A stretch of 64,000 nt of DNA from Enhygromyxa salina (GTDB taxonomy: Bacteria; Myxococcota_A; Polyangia; Nannocystales; Nannocystaceae). The notes beneath the pieces are model-generated. The model worked only from the letters and a program-made list of their open reading frames with translations, was not told the origin of the DNA and did no database searches. This document shows positions 8,034 to 17,431 of the stretch, piece after piece; within the stretch, counting starts at the first letter, position 1; each line of letters starts with the position of its first letter. The DNA lies in the NCBI RefSeq assembly GCF_000737335.2, contig NZ_JMCC02000033.1, positions 1 to 64,000 on the forward strand, written 5' to 3'. The position numbers were made by a program, and so were the translations under genes.

Positions 8034-10364
8034 ATGCGATCCCTCCGCCCGCTGCTCCTGTGTACGCTGCTGACCCTTCCAACGCTGAGCGCCTGCGCAG
8101 GACGTACCCCGTTCCCAAGCGTCAGCGGTGACGCGCTCGAGCTCGACACGGTCGTTCTGTACCGCAACGGCGTCGGCTACTTCGAGCGCCGCGGCAAGGT
8201 TGACGGTGATCTGCTGCGCCTGCGGGTGCGAAAGGATCAGGTCAATGATCTGCTCAAGAGCCTGACGGTCGTCGACGAGGACGGCAAGGCCGTGAGCGTG
8301 TCGATGCCCCTGGATCCGCAGACCTGGGCGAGCGTGGCGATGTCGACGCTGGCGCCGGGCAACGGCTCGCTGCCGGCGGTGCTCGACTCGCTGCGCGGGA
8401 CGGAGATCACGGCGCGCGCGTCGGGTCGCTACATTCGCGGGCGGATCGTGATGGTCGAGCGGATCATCAACGAGCCCGACCCCGAGCTCAGCAACCCGGT
8501 GCGCGGCGGTGGCCCAAGCCAGAGCGCCGACAGCCGCGACTGGAAGCTGACCTTGCTCTCGCGCGGCCAGCTCGAGGTCGTGCGCCTGTCGAAGGTCAAG
8601 GGCATCACGCTGCACGACGGCGATCTCGCCATGCAGCTGCATCGCAGCCTCGACGCCTCGGCTGGCGAAGGCATGTTCGAGCAGGTCGACATCGAGATCC
8701 GCCTGGTCAACGCCCGCAGTCACCGGCTGGTCGTCAGCTATGTGGTCGGCTCGCCGATGTGGAAGCCGACCTATCGCGTGGTGCTGCCCAAAGACAGCAA
8801 GGGCCAGGCGCTGCTGCAAGGTTGGGCGGTCGTCGACAACATCTCTGGCGAGGACTGGGAAGAGATCGGCCTGAGCCTGACCTCGGGGGCGCCGATCTCG
8901 TTTCGCTATGACCTGCACACCCCCCGCGAGGTCTACCGAACCGACATGACCGCCAGCGCCGCCGACAAGCGAGCCGCGGTCGCGCTCGGCGAGACCAGCT
9001 GGGGCGACGAAGAAGAGATGTATGCGCCCGATGAGCCGATGCCCGAGCCCGAGCCCTACGCCTCCGACGTGGCGTCGGGCGGCGCCTACGACTACGAATA
9101 CGAGGACGACACCCTCGAGGACGAGCTGCGCGAAGAAAAGAGCCGCCGCGGCGGCAGTGGCCGGACAGCCTCGCCGCCCAAGGCCAAGCCCAGCTCCACG
9201 TCCACCAGCACGCGCTGGAAAAACGAGGCCGCGCCCGTCGACGCGACCGGCATCGACGTCGACACCCTGCGCCGCAGCACCTTGGCCTCGTCTCGCTCGC
9301 AGCGGATCTCTGGGCTCACCCGCGTCGACCTGTCCGACCCGGTCACCGTGCCCGACGGGACCTCGACGATGGTCGCGCTGATCAACGAGTCCGTGAAGGC
9401 CGAAGAGACCTTCTTGTTCAAGCCCGGCGGCGCCGGCTATGGCTACGAGTCCAACCCCTACCGGGTCGTGCGCTTCACCAACTCGACCCAGTACGTGCTC
9501 GAGCCGGGGCCGATCTCGATCTACTCAGGCGGCAGCTTCGTCGGCGAGGGCCTGTCGGAGGCCGTGGGCGCCGGGACCTCGGTGACGATCCCCTTCGCCG
9601 TCGAGACCGACGTGATGGTGACCTCGTCGACCCAGTACAGCGGGCAAGAGATGACCGTGACCCGGATCGTCCGCGGCGTGCTCGAGGTCGAGAGCTTCTA
9701 CCAGACGACCACGACCTGGGACGTGCGCGGGCCCGCCAAGCCCGAGGGCTTCAAGGTGTTGATCCGCCAGCCCCAGACCGGCTCCAACTACGAGCTGGCT
9801 CAGCGACCCGAGGGCACCGAAGACCTCGAGGGCGCGTGGCTGATCCCCCTGACCGTTGCCGCCAACCAACGCAGCGCGACGATCAAAGTGGTCGAGCAGA
9901 CGCCCTCGAAGATCAGCATTGCGATCTGGGACCAGCAGGCGCTCGCCTTGCTCGAGAAATTCCTGGCCGCAGACAACCTCGACGCCGCCGCGCGCAAGAA
10001 GCTGCAGCCGATCGTCGACATCCGCCGCGACATCGGCCGGATCGACACCGAGGTCGATGGCCTGCGCCGCCAGCAAGCCGAGCTCGAGCAGCGCGCGGAT
10101 CAAACCCGCCGCAACCTCGACAGCATCAAGAAGGATCCGGCCGCTGGGTCGCTGCGCCAGAAGCTCAACAAGCGACTCGAGGAGTTCTCGACCGAAGCGG
10201 ACACCCGCGGCCGGCAGATCGTCGAGCTCGAGAGCAAGCGGCTCGAGAAGAAGATCGAGCTCGAAGACATGATCCAGGATCTGGATCTGCGCGCCCCCAT
10301 GACCCCTGGCCCAGACGCGAAGCCCAAGCCAGACGCGAAGCCCAACGCGAAGCCCAAGAAGTAG
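8034..10364 (+). CDS. DUF4139-type lipoprotein with C-terminal coiled coil
   Basis: A 776-aa lipoprotein (lipobox TLSAC, Cys about 21). Two blocks resemble the DUF4139 family. One is VVLYRNGVGYFERRG followed by RVRKDQVNDLLKSLTVVD near the N-terminus. The other is YVVGSPMWKPTYRVVLP, then LLQGWAVVDNISGEDWEEI in the middle. Acidic and Lys-rich linkers sit at about 320-410. The last 130 residues form a heptad-rich coiled coil ending in a KPDAK-type tail. DUF4139 proteins are beta-sandwich envelope proteins of mostly unknown role. The gene is monocistronic with a -10 box just before the start. Confidence 0.75.
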   Translation: MRSLRPLLLCTLLTLPTLSACAGRTPFPSVSGDALELDTVVLYRNGVGYFERRGKVDGDLLRLRVRKDQVNDLLKSLTVVDEDGKAVSVSMPLDPQTWASVAMSTLAPGNGSLPAVLDSLRGTEITARASGRYIRGRIVMVERIINEPDPELSNPVRGGGPSQSADSRDWKLTLLSRGQLEVVRLSKVKGITLHDGDLAMQLHRSLDASAGEGMFEQVDIEIRLVNARSHRLVVSYVVGSPMWKPTYRVVLPKDSKGQALLQGWAVVDNISGEDWEEIGLSLTSGAPISFRYDLHTPREVYRTDMTASAADKRAAVALGETSWGDEEEMYAPDEPMPEPEPYASDVASGGAYDYEYEDDTLEDELREEKSRRGGSGRTASPPKAKPSSTSTSTRWKNEAAPVDATGIDVDTLRRSTLASSRSQRISGLTRVDLSDPVTVPDGTSTMVALINESVKAEETFLFKPGGAGYGYESNPYRVVRFTNSTQYVLEPGPISIYSGGSFVGEGLSEAVGAGTSVTIPFAVETDVMVTSSTQYSGQEMTVTRIVRGVLEVESFYQTTTTWDVRGPAKPEGFKVLIRQPQTGSNYELAQRPEGTEDLEGAWLIPLTVAANQRSATIKVVEQTPSKISIAIWDQQALALLEKFLAADNLDAAARKKLQPIVDIRRDIGRIDTEVDGLRRQQAELEQRADQTRRNLDSIKKDPAAGSLRQKLNKRLEEFSTEADTRGRQIVELESKRLEKKIELEDMIQDLDLRAPMTPGPDAKPKPDAKPNAKPKK

Positions 10365-10382
10365 CGGCCCAGAACGGCCAGC

Positions 10383-11042
10383 TCACTCGGCGGTGACGAG
10401 GCCAAGCCGGATCGCCTGGCGGACCAGGCCCGCGACGTTGCGGCACTCGAGCTTGGCCATGATCCGCCCGCGGTGACCCTCGATCGTCTTGACGCTCAGG
10501 TGCAGCTGCTTGGCGATCTCGGGGCTCGACTTGCCCTCGCCGACCAGCGTCAGGACCTCGCGCTCGCGCTTGGTCAGGCCGTCGCCGGGATCCTTGGTCT
10601 CGGCCGGGGTCTCGCCACGGCTGTCGCGCAGCAAAATCATGGCGATCGCAGGCGAGAAGAACGCCTCGCCGCCGTCGACGGCCCGGATCGCCTTGACGAG
10701 ATCCGACAGCCCCGAGCCCTTGAGCAAATAGCCGCTCGCGCCGGCCCGGATCGCTGGGCGCACGTACTCTTCGCCGTCGTACATCGACAAGATCAGGACC
10801 TTGGGCGCGTTGGGCTTCTCGCGGATCTCGCGGGTCGCGTCGACGCCGTTGAGCTTGGGCATGTTGAGGTCCATGACCACCACGCTGGGCTGCAGCCGGG
10901 CCGCCGCGTCGACGGCCTCGCGGCCATCGGCGACCTCACCGACCACCTCGAGATCTTCGGTCGCGGTCAACAGCGCCTTGAGGCCCTCGCGCACGATCGT
11001 GTGGTCCTCGGCCAGTAGCACGCGAATCGTCTTGTCCGGCAT
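10383..11042 (-). CDS. NarL/FixJ-type response regulator
   Basis: A 219-aa two-domain regulator. The receiver has the acidic pair in LLAEDHTIVREG, the phospho-acceptor Asp in VVVMDLNMPKLNG, the Thr/Ser switch in LILSMYDG and Lys in GYLLKGSG. The C-terminal LuxR-type helix-turn-helix is GLTKREREVLTLVGEGKSS, then IAKQLHLSVKTIEGHRGRI. It should bind DNA as a phosphorylated dimer. Its likely partner is the HisKA_3 kinase at 13501-14850, same strand, from which it is separated by two unrelated genes. TAGTGT 9 nt upstream of the ATG is a likely -10 box. Confidence 0.92.
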   Translation of the reverse strand: MPDKTIRVLLAEDHTIVREGLKALLTATEDLEVVGEVADGREAVDAAARLQPSVVVMDLNMPKLNGVDATREIREKPNAPKVLILSMYDGEEYVRPAIRAGASGYLLKGSGLSDLVKAIRAVDGGEAFFSPAIAMILLRDSRGETPAETKDPGDGLTKREREVLTLVGEGKSSPEIAKQLHLSVKTIEGHRGRIMAKLECRNVAGLVRQAIRLGLVTAE

Positions 11043-11051
11043 CGTGCGGGC

Positions 11052-11057
11052 ACACTA
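11052..11057 (-). promoter_or_regulatory. Putative -10 box of the response regulator gene
   Basis: TAGTGT on the minus strand, 9 nt before the ATG at 11042, suggesting a very short leader. The regulator would then have its own promoter despite lying downstream of the ParA-like gene. Confidence 0.35.
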
Positions 11058-11075
11058 CCAGGATATTCCGGGCCC

Positions 11076-11172
11076 CCACAGAGACGTTGGCACTTCGGCG
11101 ACCGCAGCCGCTTTGCGTCTGGCTGTTCGGATCCGCGTGTGTGGTCCGTCAGACCTCCACAGAGACGTTGGC
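11076..11172 (+). repeat. 16-bp direct repeat pair at the end of the ParA-like gene
   Basis: CCACAGAGACGTTGGC occurs at 11076-11091, in the gap before the response regulator, and again at 11157-11172, inside the last codons of the ParA-like gene. A shorter, 10 of 11 nt, match (CACAGAGAGGT) is at 13440-13450, just outside the other end of the two-gene insert. Confidence 0.7.
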
Positions 11173-12174
11173 CTTGGTGTGCTCGATGCGGCTGAGGATC
11201 GACCGCGAGAGCAGACCGAAATCTTCGCGACAACGCCGGACGGCGTCCATGTGCGCGCCGAGTGCTCCATCTGCCGGTCGCAGGTGGAACATCGGCTTGC
11301 GTGCATCCTGCGCTAGCGGCATGAGGCTCTGATAGTGCCTCATGATGCCGAGGCAAAACGGATCCCCGGCGGTGGTGAGATGGGGCGGGTGCCCGTCGCC
11401 AGCGCTGGGTTCCTCGCGGAGCATCGCTCGCCGATACTCCCTCGGCATCCGCTCGACCCAGCGCTCGTACGCTTTAATGGGTCGGGACAATCGCATGCCC
11501 GCTTGCATGACCACGTAGCCAAGCGGCTCCATTCGGCCGCCCGGGAGATCCAATTCGGAGTCAGGGTTCCGCTGAACTCGGTCAGACCAGCCTTTTCGCC
11601 AGTCGATGAGGGTCGGGCCGAGATGACGCAAGCCTTGCATGGAGTAGAGATCTGGCGCGAGCGGAGTGACGACGAAGTCGGCGGCGAGCAGCGCGGCGCG
11701 GTTGATCGCTCCCAGGCTTGGGCCGACATCGAGCAGGGTGATGTCTGCGGACTGCGAGCTGGCTGCGAGACTGGCCAGCCGATGCGGGGCGGTGAGCACC
11801 CGGAACGCGTCTTCCCTTCGGTCCAGCGCTCGCGGCCAAGCATCCGAGAGCTTGTCTTCGAAGGTTGAGAGCCCCAGATCTCCGGGCACCAGCCCCAACC
11901 CGTCTCGAAGCTCCTCGACGTGCGGCGTGGTGATGTCGCCGATGCCTCGTAGGATGGGGCGAATGGAGCCGAGGATGGTCTGACTGTGCTCCTCGTCGCT
12001 GGGCCAGAGCTCCTCGAGTCGCTCCTCTTCCACACACATCGCGGTGAGGTTTGATTGGGGATCGAGATCGAGGAGCAGGACCCTGTGCCCGTGATCCACG
12101 AGCATGTGCGCGATGTGGTAGACGAGCGTGGTCTTTCCAACGCCGCCCTTGTTGTTGAAAAACGCGACACGCAT
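11149..12174 (-). CDS. ParA/Soj-like ATPase
   Basis: A 341-aa deviant Walker-A ATPase: FFNNKGGVGKTT at the very N-terminus, LLLDLDPQSNLTA for the A' region, and ITLLDVGPSLGAINRAAL for Walker B, followed by ADFVVTPLAPDLYSMQGL. Family members bind DNA non-specifically and position plasmids, chromosomes or protein cargo with a ParB-like partner. No parB or parS is recognisable here. Instead it is coupled (TGATG, 1-nt overlap) to the AlbA_2-type gene upstream, suggesting a joint function. The C-terminal third, from about residue 210, is longer than in minimal ParA proteins. Confidence 0.88.
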   Translation of the reverse strand: MRVAFFNNKGGVGKTTLVYHIAHMLVDHGHRVLLLDLDPQSNLTAMCVEEERLEELWPSDEEHSQTILGSIRPILRGIGDITTPHVEELRDGLGLVPGDLGLSTFEDKLSDAWPRALDRREDAFRVLTAPHRLASLAASSQSADITLLDVGPSLGAINRAALLAADFVVTPLAPDLYSMQGLRHLGPTLIDWRKGWSDRVQRNPDSELDLPGGRMEPLGYVVMQAGMRLSRPIKAYERWVERMPREYRRAMLREEPSAGDGHPPHLTTAGDPFCLGIMRHYQSLMPLAQDARKPMFHLRPADGALGAHMDAVRRCREDFGLLSRSILSRIEHTKANVSVEV

Positions 12175-13370
12175 CAGGTTCGCCTCCTGACGATGACGCC
12201 GAACGACGAGGGTCCAAAGATGAACTCGGGCGCGGGATTGTCGTTGTCCCGGCAGGCTTTTCGCGCTAACGCGATCCCCATCCCGAAGCGCTGGACGAAG
12301 CCCAGATGATGGAGCGCCGCAGCGATCGTCGGGTTGCGATAGTCGTTGCCCCCGGGGCTGCCGAAGCTCGCTTCGGTCGCCCGCCCGAACAAACCACCAG
12401 GGTTGTGAATCTCGATCCGATCGGTGAACCAGTACCACACCACGGGGGCGTTGCTGGTCTCGTAGTTGCGATGCATCACGGCGTTGCGAAGGAGCTGTTG
12501 CATTGCGGCGATCGGGTAGTCTGGGCGACGAGTCTCGACGGTGCCCGCGAGCGATGTCGACACCCGGATGTGCGCGTTCGTGATCTCATCGATTCGACGA
12601 AGCACGACCGGGAGCGGACCCACCAAGGTATCGTCCTTGCGGTCGATGATTGGGTCGGTGAGTTCGGCGCCGTCGACCCTCAGGAACTGGATATATGCCC
12701 CAGGAACGAAGGTCGTGGGCTCATGGCCGAGCACGAGCATTCCCGCGACATTGGGGACGCCGTCGGGGGACGCGAGGTGGAGGGCCGCGAGCTGCTCGGG
12801 CACCGAGCGGCCGTTCTCGCTGAGGACCTCGGGATCGACCGCGCTGGGGAGGTACTCCTGCCGGAACAGATCGAGGTCGAGATCACGAAGCGTGGATCCG
12901 GGGATCGCGCGTTGGTCAAAAGGCCCGTCCCAGCCCCGGCGCCGCTCTGTCAAGATCCGAACCTCGTCGCGGGTCGCCGTTCCTTTTCGCGGACCAACAC
13001 GCACACACACCCGGCCGCGTAGCTCGACGGGCGGGTTCGGCGAGGCCTCGACCTCGACCACGGCGATGGCCTTGCCGTCGAGGACAGCCTTGTAGACGGT
13101 CATGAGCGGAAACGGGAGGATGTTCCCGTCGCTGCGGATGTTGGTGAGTGACAGCAGCAGCTCGTCGGTGATTGGGAGCCCGGTGGGTTTGCCGGTCCGA
13201 TCCGTTACCCCGACCAGGATCACGCCGCCGCCGGCGCCAGGGAGATCATTCGAGTAGGCGCAGATCGCCTCTTCGATCTCCTTCTTGACCGCCTTGACCG
13301 AGGCTTTGCGCTCGACCTCAAAGCTCTCGAGGTCAGCGGCAAGCCGGACGATCTCCTCTGCGCTGCGCAT
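12174..13370 (-). CDS. AlbA_2 (Schlafen-like) DNA-binding protein with C-terminal GHKL-type domain
   Basis: A 398-aa protein. The N-terminus (EVERKASVKAVKKEIEEAIC, then AYSNDLPGAGGGVILVGVTD) fits the AlbA_2 domain found in transcription regulators and Schlafen-related proteins. The C-terminal half carries QQLLRNAVMHRNYE, IEIHNPGGLFGRA, RNPTIAAALHHLGF and RFGMGIALARKAC, the pattern of the HATPase_c_4/RecG-C-like module. Such proteins are linked to regulation, phage defence or stress in different genomes, and the specific role here is unknown. The start at 13370 fits the usual family N-terminus; an in-frame ATG at 13488 would add 39 unrelated residues. Confidence 0.82.
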   Translation of the reverse strand: MRSAEEIVRLAADLESFEVERKASVKAVKKEIEEAICAYSNDLPGAGGGVILVGVTDRTGKPTGLPITDELLLSLTNIRSDGNILPFPLMTVYKAVLDGKAIAVVEVEASPNPPVELRGRVCVRVGPRKGTATRDEVRILTERRRGWDGPFDQRAIPGSTLRDLDLDLFRQEYLPSAVDPEVLSENGRSVPEQLAALHLASPDGVPNVAGMLVLGHEPTTFVPGAYIQFLRVDGAELTDPIIDRKDDTLVGPLPVVLRRIDEITNAHIRVSTSLAGTVETRRPDYPIAAMQQLLRNAVMHRNYETSNAPVVWYWFTDRIEIHNPGGLFGRATEASFGSPGGNDYRNPTIAAALHHLGFVQRFGMGIALARKACRDNDNPAPEFIFGPSSFGVIVRRRT

Positions 13371-13500
13371 GGCTGGGCAGGATACCCGAGAAGTGTGCAT
13401 GGGAGGATCGCAACGGGTGCACCCGCGGCATGCGGCGTACACAGAGAGGTCCAAGCGCTCGGTGTCCCGGCTGATACGGGTCGCCATTGCGTTTGGCCGA

Positions 13501-14850
13501 TCAAACGCTGTCGGGCTTGACGGGCAGCTCGACCCGGATCGATGCCCCCTCGCCTGGGGTCGCGCTGATCTCGATCGTTCCACCCAGCAGCTCGACGCGC
13601 TCGCGCATGCCCTCGAGCCCGCGCCGGCCCTTGGCGCGGACCTGCTCGACGTCGAAGCCCTCGCCGTCGTCGACGATCTCGATTGAGATCCGATCGTGGA
13701 GCGAGCCCGCGTCGAGCCGGCGCAGGTGGATCTCCACGCGCTCGGCCTTGGCGTGGCGGGCGACGTTGGTCAGGCTCTCTTGCACGATCCGATAGGCCGC
13801 GGTCTCGACACCGGTGTCGACGCCAGGCTTGTCGAGGTCCGCGAACGCGTAGTCGATCTCGACGCCCGTGCGCTCGGAGAAGTCGTCGCAGTGCCGCTCG
13901 ACCGCCCCTTGCAGGCCAAGGTCGTCGAGCACCGCGGGCGCGAGCCGATCGACGACGCGACGGATCTCCTCGAGGGTCGAGTCGGCCAGCTCCATGGTCC
14001 GGGTCGCCATGGTCTTGGCGCTGGGGTTGCCGGCGATCTCGGCGAGCAGCTGCAGGTTGATCCGGATCGCCGTGAGCGCCTGCCCGGCCGAGTCGTGGAG
14101 CTCGCGCGACAAAGACCGCCGCTCGGCCTCCTGCATGGCGACCGCGCGGCCCGAGAGGTCACGCAGGCGCTGCTCTTTGTCGCGGACCTCCTCGAGCGCC
14201 TCTTGCAGCTGCGAGGAGCGCACGACCACCGTGGCCTCGAGGTTGGTGTTGAGGTGCTCGAGCGCGCTCTGCGACGCGTCGATCCGCTGCTCGGCCTCGA
14301 TGATCGCCTTGAGCGGCAGCGCGTACATGACCCCCGCGAGCAGGGCCCCGAGCGCGGCGAAGCCCAGGAAGATCAGCGAGGCCTGGCGCTCGACGTCGCG
14401 CGAGGTCACGCCAACCCACACTCGCCCAACCTCGCGCTCGAGCTCGATCGGCTCCCAGTACCAGAGCAGCTGGCGGTCGGCGTTGCCGGGGGGCGCCTGG
14501 CCCAGCTCGATCAGCCGCCCGTCCTCGTCGGTCAGATCGATCCGCACGATGCTCTGGTGCTGGGTCTGCAAGCTGACGTGGCGCAGCAGCTTGGGTGCGT
14601 CGTAGCGCCACAGCACGGGCCGCTGCTGGGCCTCCTCGTGGATCAGCTCCGCGACCAACTTGGCCGTCGAGCTCGCCCGGGTGCGGATCGTCTTGACCCC
14701 CATGCCCAGGTACACGAGCGGCGCCGAGATAGCGACGACGACCAACAAGAAGAACGCGAGCGGCCCGAGCCGAGCCGCGAGGTAGCGCTCCAAGTTCACG
14801 CCCACACCCTCGAGCCCACCCTCGGGCGCGAGCTGCTCGCGGTCCGTCAC
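13501..14850 (-). CDS. NarL-type sensor histidine kinase (HisKA_3)
   Basis: A 449-aa membrane kinase. A TM helix (about residues 30-52) leads into a periplasmic sensor of about 110 residues. A second TM (about 155-178) is followed by a coiled coil. The HisKA_3 phospho-acceptor is ERRSLSRELHDSAGQALTAI, and the HATPase region has AAYRIVQESLTNVARHA, EIVDDGEGFD and GRRGLEGMRERVELLGG. This subfamily partners LuxR-type regulators, so the regulator at 10383-11042 is the natural substrate. The start is GTG 14850, with TAGAGT 6 nt upstream. Divergent from the Ser/Thr kinase gene. Confidence 0.92.
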   Translation of the reverse strand: MTDREQLAPEGGLEGVGVNLERYLAARLGPLAFFLLVVVAISAPLVYLGMGVKTIRTRASSTAKLVAELIHEEAQQRPVLWRYDAPKLLRHVSLQTQHQSIVRIDLTDEDGRLIELGQAPPGNADRQLLWYWEPIELEREVGRVWVGVTSRDVERQASLIFLGFAALGALLAGVMYALPLKAIIEAEQRIDASQSALEHLNTNLEATVVVRSSQLQEALEEVRDKEQRLRDLSGRAVAMQEAERRSLSRELHDSAGQALTAIRINLQLLAEIAGNPSAKTMATRTMELADSTLEEIRRVVDRLAPAVLDDLGLQGAVERHCDDFSERTGVEIDYAFADLDKPGVDTGVETAAYRIVQESLTNVARHAKAERVEIHLRRLDAGSLHDRISIEIVDDGEGFDVEQVRAKGRRGLEGMRERVELLGGTIEISATPGEGASIRVELPVKPDSV

Positions 14851-14856
14851 CCCGAC

Positions 14857-14862
14857 ACTCTA
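14857..14862 (-). promoter_or_regulatory. Putative -10 box of the histidine kinase gene
   Basis: TAGAGT on the minus strand, 6 nt before the GTG at 14850. Predicts a leaderless message. Confidence 0.35.
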
Positions 14863-15085
14863 CCCAGGTTCTGCCCAACTCCATCACTCCCCGCCGATCC
14901 CAACGCGCCCCCCGCCCGCGGCCGGGCGCCTCCCGGGCCACCCTGAGGCTGGGGAGATCGCGGTAAGCACGGCCTCCGATATCGCTCGGCGAGATCCGAC
15001 ATTCCTGCCACGCGACCCGCTCCGCGCCGTCGCGACCGCGGACGGTGAGGCCGCCGCACGCCGGGCGATGGGGTGTTCGCGGCGG

Positions 15086-15127
15086 TTGCATGCCACATGA
15101 CATGCAATGTCGGCCGTCCAATAGTAT
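15086..15127 (+). promoter_or_regulatory. Overlapping palindromes at the Ser/Thr kinase promoter
   Basis: TTGCATG (15086-15092) and CATGCAA (15101-15107) form a perfect 7-bp inverted repeat with 8-nt spacing. It overlaps a second palindrome, GACAT-GCA-ATGTC (15099-15111). A -10 box TAGTAT (15122-15127) lies 10 nt before the GTG at 15138, with the -35 region inside the palindromes. This geometry suits an operator bound by a repressor. Confidence 0.5.
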
Positions 15128-15137
15128 TTTCGCGGCC

Positions 15138-17387
<2,250 letters not shown>

Positions 17388-17431
17388 AGGCTAGCGTGTA
17401 AGACCGCCACGTGGGCCCAGTTGCGTCGTGG

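Noticed and set aside
13371..13488. Longer start (ATG 13488) for the AlbA_2 protein
   Set aside because: The added 39 residues are Cys/Arg-rich and unlike the family; 13370 matches the usual N-terminus.
13696..14946. Long + strand frame across the HisKA_3 kinase
   Set aside because: No domain pattern; kinase motifs are on the other strand.
15090..15137. ATG start 48 bp upstream of the Ser/Thr kinase GTG
   Set aside because: It lies within the palindromic operator region and before the likely -10 box.
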